Assembly: GCF_000513275.1 (NCBI RefSeq)
Contig: NZ_CBVJ010000116.1
Location: forward strand, 1-48,011
Origin: Paenibacillus gorillae
GTDB taxonomy: Bacteria; Bacillota; Bacilli; Paenibacillales; Paenibacillaceae
DNA: 48,011 nucleotides
Direction: 5' to 3'
The position numbers and the translations under genes are program-made. Below the pieces are notes generated by a model that was given only the letters and a program-made list of their open reading frames with translations, ran no database searches and was not told the origin of the DNA. Positions 8,490 to 16,833 of the stretch are shown piece after piece; position 1 is the first letter of the stretch; the number at the start of each line of letters is the position of its first letter.

Positions 8490-9780
8490 GGTAATCCCCT
8501 CCTGTAGAATTCGGTGGAATAGCTTGTTTCCGACCTGACATTGTCGGAATTTTCAGATGTTTCATGCTGAACGAATGGCGGCACCATACGAGCGTATAAG
8601 CGCTAATCGTATAGATCACAGGAACGACAGGCAGCTTTTTACGCACCATGTTGTCTCCGATCGTACCGAGACCGTAATCCAGCGATCTTCCCGTTACCGT
8701 CGCATAGCCGACCAGGACAAGCACGCAGGCATAGGTGAAAATAACGATAGCCGCCATCAGGTAAAAGCGCCGCGTCTCCTTGAACTTAATGCAATGGAAT
8801 ACGGACATCGCCAGCATGACGGCCATGAACAGCGCCTCCAGCGTCCGAAGGAACAGCTTCGGCTCCCAGTTGCCGAGATTCGAAGGATTCGGACTAATGA
8901 ACAAGAAGACGGACAGCATTCCGGCATTAATGATCGCCAGCGGGCCAACCTGCAAAACGATCAGCCCGATCGCGCCAATCATGATAATGAGCGATCCCCG
9001 CAGCCGCTGTGTATACAGCAAGTAAAAGCTAATTGTATAAATAATGGCGTAATCCCGAAGTCCAGTCGCATAAAGCATAACTAGTACGAATACGATCCAC
9101 TGCTTGCGAAGCATTAGAATCGTGCCGTATAAACCGAGCAGCACGCAGGTGATATCCTTGGCAAATAGTGAGGACATGTACATCAGCGACGGACTGACCA
9201 TTAAGCCAAAAACGATGATAATTGCAAAAGAGCGCTGTGATTGCTCCGGATCAAGCTCCGGCTTCGTCGAAGGCGGCAGCACATACTTGAACCACTTATG
9301 ATTCATCCGATAGGCGGCATTGACAATCAGCAGCAGCAATACTGTATTGAGCAGGATGATTGCCATCGGGTCCTCCAGCTGCAGCCATTTGAAAAACGGC
9401 ATGTACAGGAGACCAAATATCGGTACCGCCGATATATTCATCCACTGCGTCTCGATATGCTCCATCGCATAGGGCATATAATCGCTTAATGTCTGGAATG
9501 TCGTTACCTGCTCGAAATAATGAATTTCATCCGGCCCGGCTAGCGGATCAACAGTCGCCCCGTAGATGAGCTTACCGAGCAGCATCACCGTAAACCCGGT
9601 CATCAGCAGCACTGGCGCGTTCGGCCAGCGAAGCAGTGCGAACAGAGGCAGCAGCAAGCCGCTATAGATAACGATCGCAATCGTCTCGTCCATTGCAAAT
9701 ACCCATCTCGCCGTCAAGGCGAGCATTAAAGCATAGGCGAGGACGGTAACCGTACGCAGGTCAATTCGTTCAACCCGCAT
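8473..9780 (-). CDS. Wzy-like polysaccharide polymerase, multi-pass membrane protein
   Basis: 435 residues with about 10-12 hydrophobic helices spread over the whole length and a large polar loop after the third or fourth helix (GPDEIHYFEQVTTFQTLSDY region). No enzymatic motif is visible; polymerases of this kind are recognised by topology and context. The operon has a flippase, a chain-length regulator and GTs but no other polymerase candidate, which supports the call. The start at 9780 (MRVERIDL) is chosen for the GGAG 9 nt upstream and the 11-nt overlap with the preceding GT gene; the frame stays open about 29 codons further up, inside that gene. Predicted to polymerise lipid-linked repeats at the outer face of the membrane. 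Confidence 0.8.
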   Translation of the reverse strand: MRVERIDLRTVTVLAYALMLALTARWVFAMDETIAIVIYSGLLLPLFALLRWPNAPVLLMTGFTVMLLGKLIYGATVDPLAGPDEIHYFEQVTTFQTLSDYMPYAMEHIETQWMNISAVPIFGLLYMPFFKWLQLEDPMAIILLNTVLLLLIVNAAYRMNHKWFKYVLPPSTKPELDPEQSQRSFAIIIVFGLMVSPSLMYMSSLFAKDITCVLLGLYGTILMLRKQWIVFVLVMLYATGLRDYAIIYTISFYLLYTQRLRGSLIIMIGAIGLIVLQVGPLAIINAGMLSVFLFISPNPSNLGNWEPKLFLRTLEALFMAVMLAMSVFHCIKFKETRRFYLMAAIVIFTYACVLVLVGYATVTGRSLDYGLGTIGDNMVRKKLPVVPVIYTISAYTLVWCRHSFSMKHLKIPTMSGRKQAIPPNSTGGDYHAGTR

Positions 9781-10936
9781 ACATCCGCTCCAGTCTTGCG
9801 GCGCTGGCTTGAATGTTGTAGCCGCGCTCGCTAAGCGCATGGGCTCGCTCGTTCCAATCGCCTGCACCGGCGCTTAATCCTTGGCTTGCCGTGGCGGCTA
9901 ATCCTCCCGCCGCGAGCTCCGCGATGCCATTTGCCCAGCTCTGAGGCGTATCTCCTGCAGGCAGCCGGCTAATCATGCCGAGACCGAGATCGGCCTCACG
10001 CGGCACCTCTTCGGATACAAGACAAGGTACGCCAGCCGCTTGCGCTTCGATCAGCACGATGCCAAGACCTTCGTATAGCGACGGCAGCACGAAGCCATCA
10101 AGCGCGCCGAGCAATTCCGGGATGTCCTTGCGCAAGCCGAGAAATCGAACCTGACGGTCGATGCCAAGCTCTTCAGCCTTATGCTCCATTTCACCCCGCA
10201 GCGGACCGTCACCGACAAGCAACAGCTGTGCTTGCGGCTCCTTCTTCAAGTAAGCAGCGAAGGAATCGAGCAGCAGCGCATGATTCTTCTGCCGGCTGAA
10301 CCGGCCGATATGGCCGAGCAGCGGCCCTTCCTCATTCGCTCCAAAACGGCGGCGCAGCTCCGAGCGGTCTTCTGGCAGCGCCTCGTACGGCGCCAGCGAT
10401 ATCGCATTAGGGAACACTGCTACCCGCTGATCCTTCCAGCAGCTGCTTCCGAACAGCGATTCGCAAGCAGCCCTGGAGCAGCCCAGCATCATCGTCGCAT
10501 TCTTGCGGATGAGGCCACGCATATAAGCGCGGTATAGCGTACGGATTGGGGAAGAAGATTTGCTGTCATTCGTGTTGTGGCTGTGACTGATCCGAACCGG
10601 TACGCCTAGCTGCGCCGCCAGCTTCAGCACATAACCGCTGAAGCCGAATACATGGCTGTGAACGGCAGCATAAGGTCCATGCTCCTTCATGTTCGCGAGC
10701 AGCTGCTTGCGAAACGGGCCGATCCCGTTTTTCGGCGGCGGCTGTACGAATATCGTCCCGCCCAGCGCCCGAATTTCATCGTCGTAGAAAGCCGGCTCGG
10801 GAGATTGGACGGCAAAATGAAATTCGAACCGTTCCCGGTCGATGCTCCGGTAGACATTCATCAGCAGCGTTTCGATCCCGCCCGGATGCATTTTTCCGAC
10901 GATATGCAGCACTTTTATTTTTTGAGTCATTTGCAT
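9770..10936 (-). CDS. Glycosyltransferase family 4 (EpsF-like)
   Basis: 388-aa GT-B glycosyltransferase. The N-terminus KIKVLHIVGKMHPGGIETL, with MNVYRSIDRERFEF after it, is very like B. subtilis EpsF and related capsule enzymes. The C-terminal domain has GHIGRFSRQKNH, then LLVGDGPL and SLYEGLGIVLIEAQAAGVP (donor-binding E-x7-E). The ATG overlaps the flippase TAA by one base (TAATG); a second in-frame ATG two codons later has better spacing to GGGAG and may be the real start. Predicted to act at the cytoplasmic membrane face on the growing repeat unit. The sugar specificity is not deducible. Confidence 0.9.
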   Translation of the reverse strand: MQMTQKIKVLHIVGKMHPGGIETLLMNVYRSIDRERFEFHFAVQSPEPAFYDDEIRALGGTIFVQPPPKNGIGPFRKQLLANMKEHGPYAAVHSHVFGFSGYVLKLAAQLGVPVRISHSHNTNDSKSSSPIRTLYRAYMRGLIRKNATMMLGCSRAACESLFGSSCWKDQRVAVFPNAISLAPYEALPEDRSELRRRFGANEEGPLLGHIGRFSRQKNHALLLDSFAAYLKKEPQAQLLLVGDGPLRGEMEHKAEELGIDRQVRFLGLRKDIPELLGALDGFVLPSLYEGLGIVLIEAQAAGVPCLVSEEVPREADLGLGMISRLPAGDTPQSWANGIAELAAGGLAATASQGLSAGAGDWNERAHALSERGYNIQASAARLERMYAG

Positions 10937-12333
10937 TACACTCCCGATTCATGATCTTCTCTGGCATCGCCGGACGCGCCCTTCTTCCGAAGGCCAAGTC
11001 CCGGCGCCCAAGCCAGCGTCTGAACGCCCGGTTTACGTCGAACGAGCAGAACTGCTCCGATGTTCCATGTCATCATGGAAGCAGTGGCTGCAATAGCCCC
11101 GCCTGTCATGCCCATGGAAGGAATCAGCAGGCCGTTGAGCACTGCATTGACGATAGCCGCTACAATGAGCACCTTCGTCAACGCGTTTTGCCCGCCTGTC
11201 ATCGTAGCGACGATACCGTTCTGGCCGCAGTACGCGTTGAATACTTGACCGAAAACAAGAATGAGCATCGCAGGATAGGCCTGCGTAAATTCAGAACCGA
11301 ACAGCCCCAGCGTCCAGTGACCGAACAAGCAGAAAAACAAGCCAACTACAGCCGCGAACACGAAGCCGACTCTGCCGGTCGACGTACACACCTTTTGCAG
11401 CGTGTCCATGTCGCCCTTTGCATAGGTTTCGGATATGAGCGGCGAAGCCGTCATGTTAACGGCGGTGAGCATAAATGCGACAAGCGTTGCCAGACGTACA
11501 GCAACGGAGAAAATGCCGGACTGCGTCTCGCCCTCCATCAGACCGAGCATCAATACGTTCAGCTGTCCAAGAATGAGATAAACGCCGGCATTCGCCATCA
11601 TGGAGCCGGAGAGCTTCATCCAGCCCCGCGTCTCGTATGCGGGAGCAACTCCCTCGATCTGGGAGCCGATTCGTTTCTTTAGAACAACAGCCCCCACGAT
11701 ATAGGAGACAATGACCGCCAGAACAAAGCAGATCATCGCGAGCCCCGCATCCGCTGTAACGCCAAGCGCCGCAGCAGCGAATACAAAGGCGATCGTCAGC
11801 ACCGGACGCAATATTTTTTCCGGCATTTGCGCGTATACGACGTCCTTAAGCCCTTGCAGCGCACTTTGCCGCAGCGTAGCGAGCGTCAGCAGCGGAATCG
11901 ATGCAAAACCCGCCGCGTAAGTAATCGCTTTGGCTGTATCGCCAGCTGCATCCCCTTTTACGGTGACGAAAATCAATCCGCCAACAGCCAGTACAATGGA
12001 CAGCACAAGCCCGATCTGATTGCTGCGCTTGAGCAATCCCTTGATCAAACCCCACTCTTCCTTGACCCGGTAAGCGGCGACCAGCTTCACGATCGTCGTA
12101 TCAAAGCCAAGCTTTGCAGGAAAAACCATAAATGTAACAACAGTCGTTACGAACGCGTAAATTCCGTATCCGTCAACGCCGAGCAGCCGCGCCAGCGCAA
12201 CCTGCATCAGCATCGCCAATGCCATGCCGGCTGAGTTGATCAGGAAGCTTGCGCTTCCTCCTCTGCTAAGCCGTTTGGCGAACGCCGGCTGCGCCGATTT
12301 GGCCGCTTGCCCCGCCGTATCGCCCGTAATCAT
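10936..12333 (-). CDS. Wzx-type oligosaccharide flippase (MOP superfamily)
   Basis: 465 residues with about 12-14 predicted membrane helices, beginning after a polar N-terminus with SFLINSAGMALAMLMQVALARLLGVDGYGIYAF, split here only by wording: the ARLLGVDGYGIYAF segment is the characteristic N-terminal motif of polysaccharide flippases. Predicted to move undecaprenyl-linked repeat units across the membrane to the Wzy-like polymerase. The basic C-terminal tail is cytoplasmic by prediction. It stands 18 nt after the dehydratase gene and shares one base with the downstream GT start. EpsK of B. subtilis is the functional analogue. Confidence 0.9.
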   Translation of the reverse strand: MITGDTAGQAAKSAQPAFAKRLSRGGSASFLINSAGMALAMLMQVALARLLGVDGYGIYAFVTTVVTFMVFPAKLGFDTTIVKLVAAYRVKEEWGLIKGLLKRSNQIGLVLSIVLAVGGLIFVTVKGDAAGDTAKAITYAAGFASIPLLTLATLRQSALQGLKDVVYAQMPEKILRPVLTIAFVFAAAALGVTADAGLAMICFVLAVIVSYIVGAVVLKKRIGSQIEGVAPAYETRGWMKLSGSMMANAGVYLILGQLNVLMLGLMEGETQSGIFSVAVRLATLVAFMLTAVNMTASPLISETYAKGDMDTLQKVCTSTGRVGFVFAAVVGLFFCLFGHWTLGLFGSEFTQAYPAMLILVFGQVFNAYCGQNGIVATMTGGQNALTKVLIVAAIVNAVLNGLLIPSMGMTGGAIAATASMMTWNIGAVLLVRRKPGVQTLAWAPGLGLRKKGASGDAREDHESGV

Positions 12334-12351
12334 CGTTAATACCCTCCTCCA

Positions 12352-14187
12352 TCAGCCAACTGCCGTCGTTCCCGTATTGCGGTAGGACGGTACCAAATGC
12401 TGCAGAACGGCGCGGATTTCATCCGGATGCTGCCCCAGCACCTTTTCCATTTTTCTTATTTCGAAATCAAGCTCGGTCCGGTTAAGCTGCGCCGGACGAC
12501 CGATAAAAATCCGATTATGCTTCGTTGAGGAAAGCCCTTCTTCATTCGTAAGAAGCTCTTCATACAGCTTCTCTCCCTCACGCATGCCAGTGAAGGCAAT
12601 GTCGATATCGAGGTTTGGCTCAAAGCCCGAAAGACGGATCAGGTCGACAGCCAGGTCGTAAATTTTGACCGGCTTGCCCATATCGAGGATGAACACCTCT
12701 CCGCCCTTGGCGAAGGAACCGGCTTGAATGACGAGCTGAACCGCCTCGGGAATCGTCATAAAGTAACGAACCATTTCCGGATGCGTAACCGTTACCGGCC
12801 CGCCCTTCAAGATCTGATCCTTAAAGCGAGGGATAACACTGCCCCGGCTTCCGAGAACATTGCCGAATCGCACGGCGACGAACTTTGTAGCGCTATGCTT
12901 GTCCAAGCTTTGAATGAACATCTCGGCAATCCGCTTCGTCGTACCCATAACGCTCGTCGGGTTAACCGCCTTATCGGTGGAGATGAGTACAAACCGTTCG
13001 GCCCCGTAGATATCCGCACATTCCGATACATTTTTCGTGCCAAACACATTGTTCTTAATAGCTTCAGCCGGATTTCGCTCCATGAGCGGAACATGCTTAT
13101 GCGCCGCTGCGTGGAAGATAACCTGCGGACGAAATTTAGCAAACACGGCATCGATCCGGGTGCGGTCCTGCACATCGGCGATGACCGTCTCGATCTGAAG
13201 GTCAGGATAGACGCTGCGCATCTCCATCTCAATGTTGTAGATACTGTTCTCTCCATGACCCAGGAGCAGCAGCTTTCTTGGGGAGAACGGCGCGATCTGA
13301 CGGCAAAGCTCTGAGCCAATCGAACCTCCTGCCCCTGTGACGAGCACCACTTTCTGCTCCACATAACCGGCAATGTGCTCCAGATCTGTACGAATCGGAT
13401 CACGTCCGAGCAAATCTTCGACACTGACATCCCGCACACGGCCGGAAGCGCCGCGTCCGTCGATCATGTCCTGCAGATCCGGTACGATCCGCAGCTTCAC
13501 CTTCGTTGTCTTGCAAATGTTGACCAGCGCCGAGATTTGCGTCTTCGATACGGAAGGCATCGCAATAATGATCTCGTCGATCCGGTGGTTCTCTACGATA
13601 CAGCCGATCTCACCGCGTCCGCCGAATACCGGCAAGCCCAGCACTTGCATCCGGTGCTTGTAAGGATCGTCGTCGATAAAACCGACTGGCGTAACATTAA
13701 CGCCGTCATTTTGCTGCATCTCCTTCGCGATGAGCGTGCCGCAGCTTCCGGCTCCGATAATGAGTGCCCTGCGGGAGATTGGATGTTTTTTCACACTGTA
13801 TTTGTCGCAAAAAGCCCGCCAAGCGATACGCGGTCCCGCCATAAGCGCCGCAATGCCGATAAAATGATGCAGCATCAGCAGCGTTTGTGCATGACCTTGG
13901 AGCACCCATGCCGCCGCGAACGGGATAAGCGCGGCAACCAATGCCGTTTGCATAATGCACTTCAATTCAGCAATGCCGGTATACTGCCAGATGCGGCGGT
14001 GCAGCCGGTGCCGGGTCACGCTCCAAAAACCGATTGCCGCCGAAGCAGCCCCATAGAGGAGCCAGCCCGACGCTCCTCCCAGTGCCTCAGAAGCCGCTGG
14101 CTCCATAGCATAGGCGATAGCCAAGCTTAGTAATATTGCTGCCAAATCCCAGCCAATAATGACTTTCGTCCGATAAGCAACCCGCAT
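12352..14187 (-). CDS. epsC: Membrane-anchored UDP-N-acetylglucosamine 4,6-dehydratase (CapD/PglF/EpsC family)
   Basis: 611 residues. Four hydrophobic helices (about 1-110) are followed by a CoA-binding-like Rossmann domain (RRALIIGAGSCGTLIAKEM) and then a second extended SDR domain from about residue 280 (VTGAGGSIGSELCRQ). The catalytic region STDKAVNPTSVMGTTKR has Met in place of the usual SDR Tyr. This is the T-D-K/M/K arrangement of the PglF-type dehydratases. Predicted product: UDP-2-acetamido-2,6-dideoxy-4-hexulose, substrate of the aminotransferase encoded at 1779-2951. It follows the kinase gene by 23 nt. The start ATG at 14187 has a GGAGG about 7 nt upstream. Confidence 0.93.
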   Translation of the reverse strand: MRVAYRTKVIIGWDLAAILLSLAIAYAMEPAASEALGGASGWLLYGAASAAIGFWSVTRHRLHRRIWQYTGIAELKCIMQTALVAALIPFAAAWVLQGHAQTLLMLHHFIGIAALMAGPRIAWRAFCDKYSVKKHPISRRALIIGAGSCGTLIAKEMQQNDGVNVTPVGFIDDDPYKHRMQVLGLPVFGGRGEIGCIVENHRIDEIIIAMPSVSKTQISALVNICKTTKVKLRIVPDLQDMIDGRGASGRVRDVSVEDLLGRDPIRTDLEHIAGYVEQKVVLVTGAGGSIGSELCRQIAPFSPRKLLLLGHGENSIYNIEMEMRSVYPDLQIETVIADVQDRTRIDAVFAKFRPQVIFHAAAHKHVPLMERNPAEAIKNNVFGTKNVSECADIYGAERFVLISTDKAVNPTSVMGTTKRIAEMFIQSLDKHSATKFVAVRFGNVLGSRGSVIPRFKDQILKGGPVTVTHPEMVRYFMTIPEAVQLVIQAGSFAKGGEVFILDMGKPVKIYDLAVDLIRLSGFEPNLDIDIAFTGMREGEKLYEELLTNEEGLSSTKHNRIFIGRPAQLNRTELDFEIRKMEKVLGQHPDEIRAVLQHLVPSYRNTGTTAVG

Positions 14188-14210
14188 GATCGAATTTCCT
14201 CCTTCTGGAT

Positions 14211-14891
14211 TTACCGTTCTACGTATTCGTAATAAGGACCCGCTTCACTTTGCGTCGTTTGATTCAGGGCGACACCGACAATTCGTGCCTGTACAAACTG
14301 CAGCGCGTTGCGGGCCTTTATAGCATGCTGTCTCTTGCCGCTGCGCGCATTAATAACGAGCAGTACACCGTCGCAGCGCGTCGATACGATTTGAGCATCG
14401 CTCACTGCGAGTACAGGCGGCGTATCGATCAGCACAATATCGTATTGCTCCTTGAGCTTGTCCAAGACGCTATCCATTCTCGCCGATCCAAGCAGTTCAG
14501 ACGGATTCGGCGGCACCGGGCCTGCCGTCAGCACATCCAATCCTGCAATCCGGCTCTGCTGAATCGCATTGCCAAGCAAATCTTGTCCCGAGAGCACCTG
14601 AGACAAGCCGCTCCGGTTGCTAAGCTGCAGCGTATAATGCGCAGTAGGCTTTCGCAGATCGGCATCAACGAGCACGACTTTACGGCCGGAATGTGCGTAC
14701 GCCACTGCAAGGTTCATAATGGTCGTGGACTTTCCTTCCTTGGGACTCGCCGATGTCACCATAAGCAGTTGAAGCTGACGGTCGGCTTCCGCATATTGCA
14801 GATTGGTGCGAAGCGTCCGGTAAGCCTCGGAGATCGGCGACATCGGATTAGCGTCTGTAACGATGGGGCGAAGCTCTTGATTACGTGACAT
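14211..14891 (-). CDS. CpsD/CapB-type bacterial tyrosine kinase (BY-kinase)
   Basis: 226 residues. Walker A is SASPKEGKSTT, Walker A' is KVVLVDADLRKP and Walker B is IVLIDTPP: the three signatures of BY-kinases. The C-terminus holds a short tyrosine cluster (PYYEYVER) for autophosphorylation. In Firmicutes the catalytic domain is a separate protein activated by the cytoplasmic tail of the neighbouring Wzz-like membrane protein, which here is the gene just upstream (9 nt away). Together they control chain length and export of the polysaccharide. B. subtilis EpsB is the counterpart. No cognate CpsB/Wzb-type phosphatase gene is visible in the operon part shown. Confidence 0.93.
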   Translation of the reverse strand: MSRNQELRPIVTDANPMSPISEAYRTLRTNLQYAEADRQLQLLMVTSASPKEGKSTTIMNLAVAYAHSGRKVVLVDADLRKPTAHYTLQLSNRSGLSQVLSGQDLLGNAIQQSRIAGLDVLTAGPVPPNPSELLGSARMDSVLDKLKEQYDIVLIDTPPVLAVSDAQIVSTRCDGVLLVINARSGKRQHAIKARNALQFVQARIVGVALNQTTQSEAGPYYEYVER

Positions 14892-14900
14892 GCGTCCAAC

Positions 14901-15692
14901 TCATCCTCCTTTTGATTCCGTAACCGCCTTTGGGTTTGAAGCGGTATCGGCCGAGACTGCCGCGGCCGGCTGTTTCGGCTTTAAATCGCTTTGCCTGATA
15001 TTCGGTATTGTAGAAAGCGTCGGCAATCCAAGATGCCTCTCTACAGAAGCTTCATTCCGCAAGTTGTCATCGAAATATTCGATAAGCAATACGAGCATGA
15101 TGCCTAGCATAAGAGATACGACGAACCCGATCGCAATATTCAGCTTCTTCTCCGGCTTGACCGGTGTCGGCTGCTTGCCCGGGTCGGCCGTGTGCAAAAT
15201 ATAAACGTTGTCAACCTGCATGATCAGCGGAATTTGCTGCTGGAACACGTACGATACGCTGTTGACGATGTTCGCCGCCCGCTTGTAGTCCGTGTCCAAA
15301 TAGGACACCGTCACAACCTGCGTACCATTTACGGAGCTGAACTGGATATTCCGCATCAGCTGCTCCGACGTCAGATCAAGCTCTGGATGCTTCTCCAGCA
15401 CAATATCCATAATAGAAGGCGTGCGGATGATCTCCTTATACGTGTTAATCAGACTCAGATTGGTGTTGATCATGTTCAAATCGAGTTTGAACGCGCCTGC
15501 TTGCCCAACTGTCGAGTTGACGATCAGCTTCGTGTAGGCTTGATAGACCGGTTTCTTGATCCATACGCTATAGGCTCCCGCCGTCGCTGTGCCGATGACG
15601 ACTACAAGGACGACGATCCAAAGCTTTTTCCGAATGAGCGATAAAAGTTGCTTCAAGTCTAATTGGCTGCTCAAAACGACACGAACCTCCAT
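14901..15692 (-). CDS. Wzz/YveK-type polysaccharide chain-length and kinase-modulator protein
   Basis: 263 residues, first gene of the operon. One membrane helix near residues 24-44 (KKLWIVVLVVVIGTATAG) and a second near 188-210 flank an extracytoplasmic domain. The proline-rich segment GKQPTPVKPEKKLN just before the second helix is the classical Wzz motif. The cytoplasmic tail probably activates the BY-kinase encoded next. Two starts are plausible: ATG at 15692 (GGAG only 4 nt upstream) or an in-frame TTG at 15674, which has GGATGGAGG 11 nt upstream. The protein is the analogue of B. subtilis EpsA. Confidence 0.9.
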   Translation of the reverse strand: MEVRVVLSSQLDLKQLLSLIRKKLWIVVLVVVIGTATAGAYSVWIKKPVYQAYTKLIVNSTVGQAGAFKLDLNMINTNLSLINTYKEIIRTPSIMDIVLEKHPELDLTSEQLMRNIQFSSVNGTQVVTVSYLDTDYKRAANIVNSVSYVFQQQIPLIMQVDNVYILHTADPGKQPTPVKPEKKLNIAIGFVVSLMLGIMLVLLIEYFDDNLRNEASVERHLGLPTLSTIPNIRQSDLKPKQPAAAVSADTASNPKAVTESKGG

Positions 15693-15699
15693 CCTTCTC

Positions 15700-15960
15700 C
15701 AACAATTCGTTTTATTCGCTTTGATTATGTCACAATCCGATTATTTACAAGGAGGGATTAAGGTAATATTTTCAAATAGGTTGCTGCTATCATTTTCAAA
15801 CTCGTATAACATGCTTATTTTCCTAAAAATACGGGAACTAATCGTAAACATTTAGTAAAATGATTTCGATTTTCAGTATAAATTCATGTATTTATATGGA
15901 ATTCAATGTTTTAATTCACCAAACGGAAGGGGTCTTCTATACTCCTATTGGATTAGTATA
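15700..15960 (-). promoter_or_regulatory. AT-rich leader/promoter region of the eps operon
   Basis: This non-coding stretch before the first eps gene is much richer in A+T than its surroundings. On the minus strand the motif TTTGAAAAT occurs twice, 24-25 nt apart (about 15768-15776 and 15792-15800), and several TATACT/CATAAT-like hexamers occur (for example near 15872). I cannot pick one -35/-10 pair with confidence: the best-looking pairs have 15- or 20-nt spacers. The doubled motif is a reasonable place for a repressor or activator. That it is the promoter region is inferred from position and composition. Confidence 0.45.
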
Positions 15961-15984
15961 TTTTAGAATCGGGATCGGTCTGTT

Positions 15985-16130
15985 TTCCGCATAGCTACCC
16001 GCTTTCTGAGTGCTAAGGTATAGGAGTGGGCTGCCCGGCTCGTGCAGTTGTAAGAGGAGGTTAAAGGGACTTTCGCCATGGCGATACCCAGCCTTTGGGA
16101 TTTGTCCCTGACTTTATTCATATGGGAGAA
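15985..16130. other. Candidate structured element upstream of the eps operon
   Basis: GC-rich island within AT-rich non-coding DNA. Read on the minus strand, AGGGAC (about 16107-16112) can pair with GTCCCT (about 16066-16071). It encloses a CCCA/TGGG hairpin with loop AAGGC and a CGC-CATG-GCG hairpin. The loop can also pair with AGCC further along, a possible pseudoknot. The 3' part (minus strand) has GCGGGTAGC near 16007. No open frame of note crosses it and I recognise no known riboswitch family. It could act in either direction; lying about 300-430 nt upstream of the first eps gene, a leader or antisense role is possible but unproven. Confidence 0.35.
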
Positions 16131-16433
16131 ATTCGATGTCCGTTTTTCAATACGGGATTTCTGACCGGCGGACTAGGTATTGCTGCCTTTTTATGGCCTA
16201 AAATTACCATTTTTTCCGTGAAAAAGCTTTTTCGAGACATCCAAATGACCGCATTAGAGGTTAATATTATTTAATCTTTCTCTCATTATGGATATGCACA
16301 AGGTGAAACCCCTGAATATTCCATTTTCATAAGCGTTTTCATGAATGAGGTTTGTAAAGGGGGATAGTCCGAGGGTAGGACGAATACCCGATATGAAACG
16401 AAAAAAGGACAGAGGCATTGTCCTCCACCCTTT

Positions 16434-16727
16434 TTATAGGCCGGTCCCGGTTTTAAGGAGTGAAACTGCCGTGCCCTCCGGATGCGTCTGTAATTTACTT
16501 CTTTCCATTGATATTTCAAGCATTTTCCGGTCTCTGGGGACAGCTCTAAACCCCGCTTCATTCACATGAAACAGCGCCAGCCATTTCACCCAAAATCTTC
16601 TGTATATGTCTTCCAGCATATAGGTATACGCTGCCAAAAGACCTCCAGCACTTTGCAAATAGGGACTGATGCGTCTAACCGATCCGGCTTTCTTACCTAT
16701 CATCATCCACCATCCTTTAGCTTTCAT
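16434..16727 (-). CDS. Hypothetical protein, doubtful
   Basis: A 97-codon frame (or 90 from a second ATG at 16706, which has AAAGGATGG upstream). It encodes a basic, Trp/Tyr-containing protein without signal peptide or clear membrane helix. I recognise no family. It lies alone between the lactonase terminator and the non-coding region upstream of eps. Overlapping frames on both strands of this stretch are similarly long, so this may be chance. Listed because the stretch would otherwise be an unexplained 500 bp. Confidence 0.3.
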   Translation of the reverse strand: MKAKGWWMMIGKKAGSVRRISPYLQSAGGLLAAYTYMLEDIYRRFWVKWLALFHVNEAGFRAVPRDRKMLEISMERSKLQTHPEGTAVSLLKTGTGL

Positions 16728-16746
16728 TTTGTCAAAAGGACGGCAT

Positions 16747-16795
16747 AAAAAAATCGCCCTGCGGAAGGAAGAATGCCTCCTCCTGCAGAACGATT
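16747..16795 (-). terminator. Rho-independent terminator of the lactonase gene
   Basis: On the minus strand AATCG-CTGC-GGAGG pairs, with small bulges, with TCCTTCC-GCAG-CGATT, followed by a run of seven T. It lies about 40 nt beyond the lactonase stop. Confidence 0.85.
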
Positions 16796-16833
16796 CGATT
16801 CATTCATCTGGACTATTCTAGACCCAGTCTGAC

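Noticed and set aside
15985..16130. Cyclic-di-GMP-I riboswitch in front of the eps operon
   Set aside because: The minus strand has a CAGGGACAAA segment and a GGTAGC segment loosely like that aptamer, but the GACGCAAAGCC core and the GNRA loop are missing and the spacing is wrong.
16286..16561. 91-codon minus-strand frame overlapping the doubtful 16434-16727 frame
   Set aside because: No ribosome site, unusual composition, and overlap with a marginally better frame.
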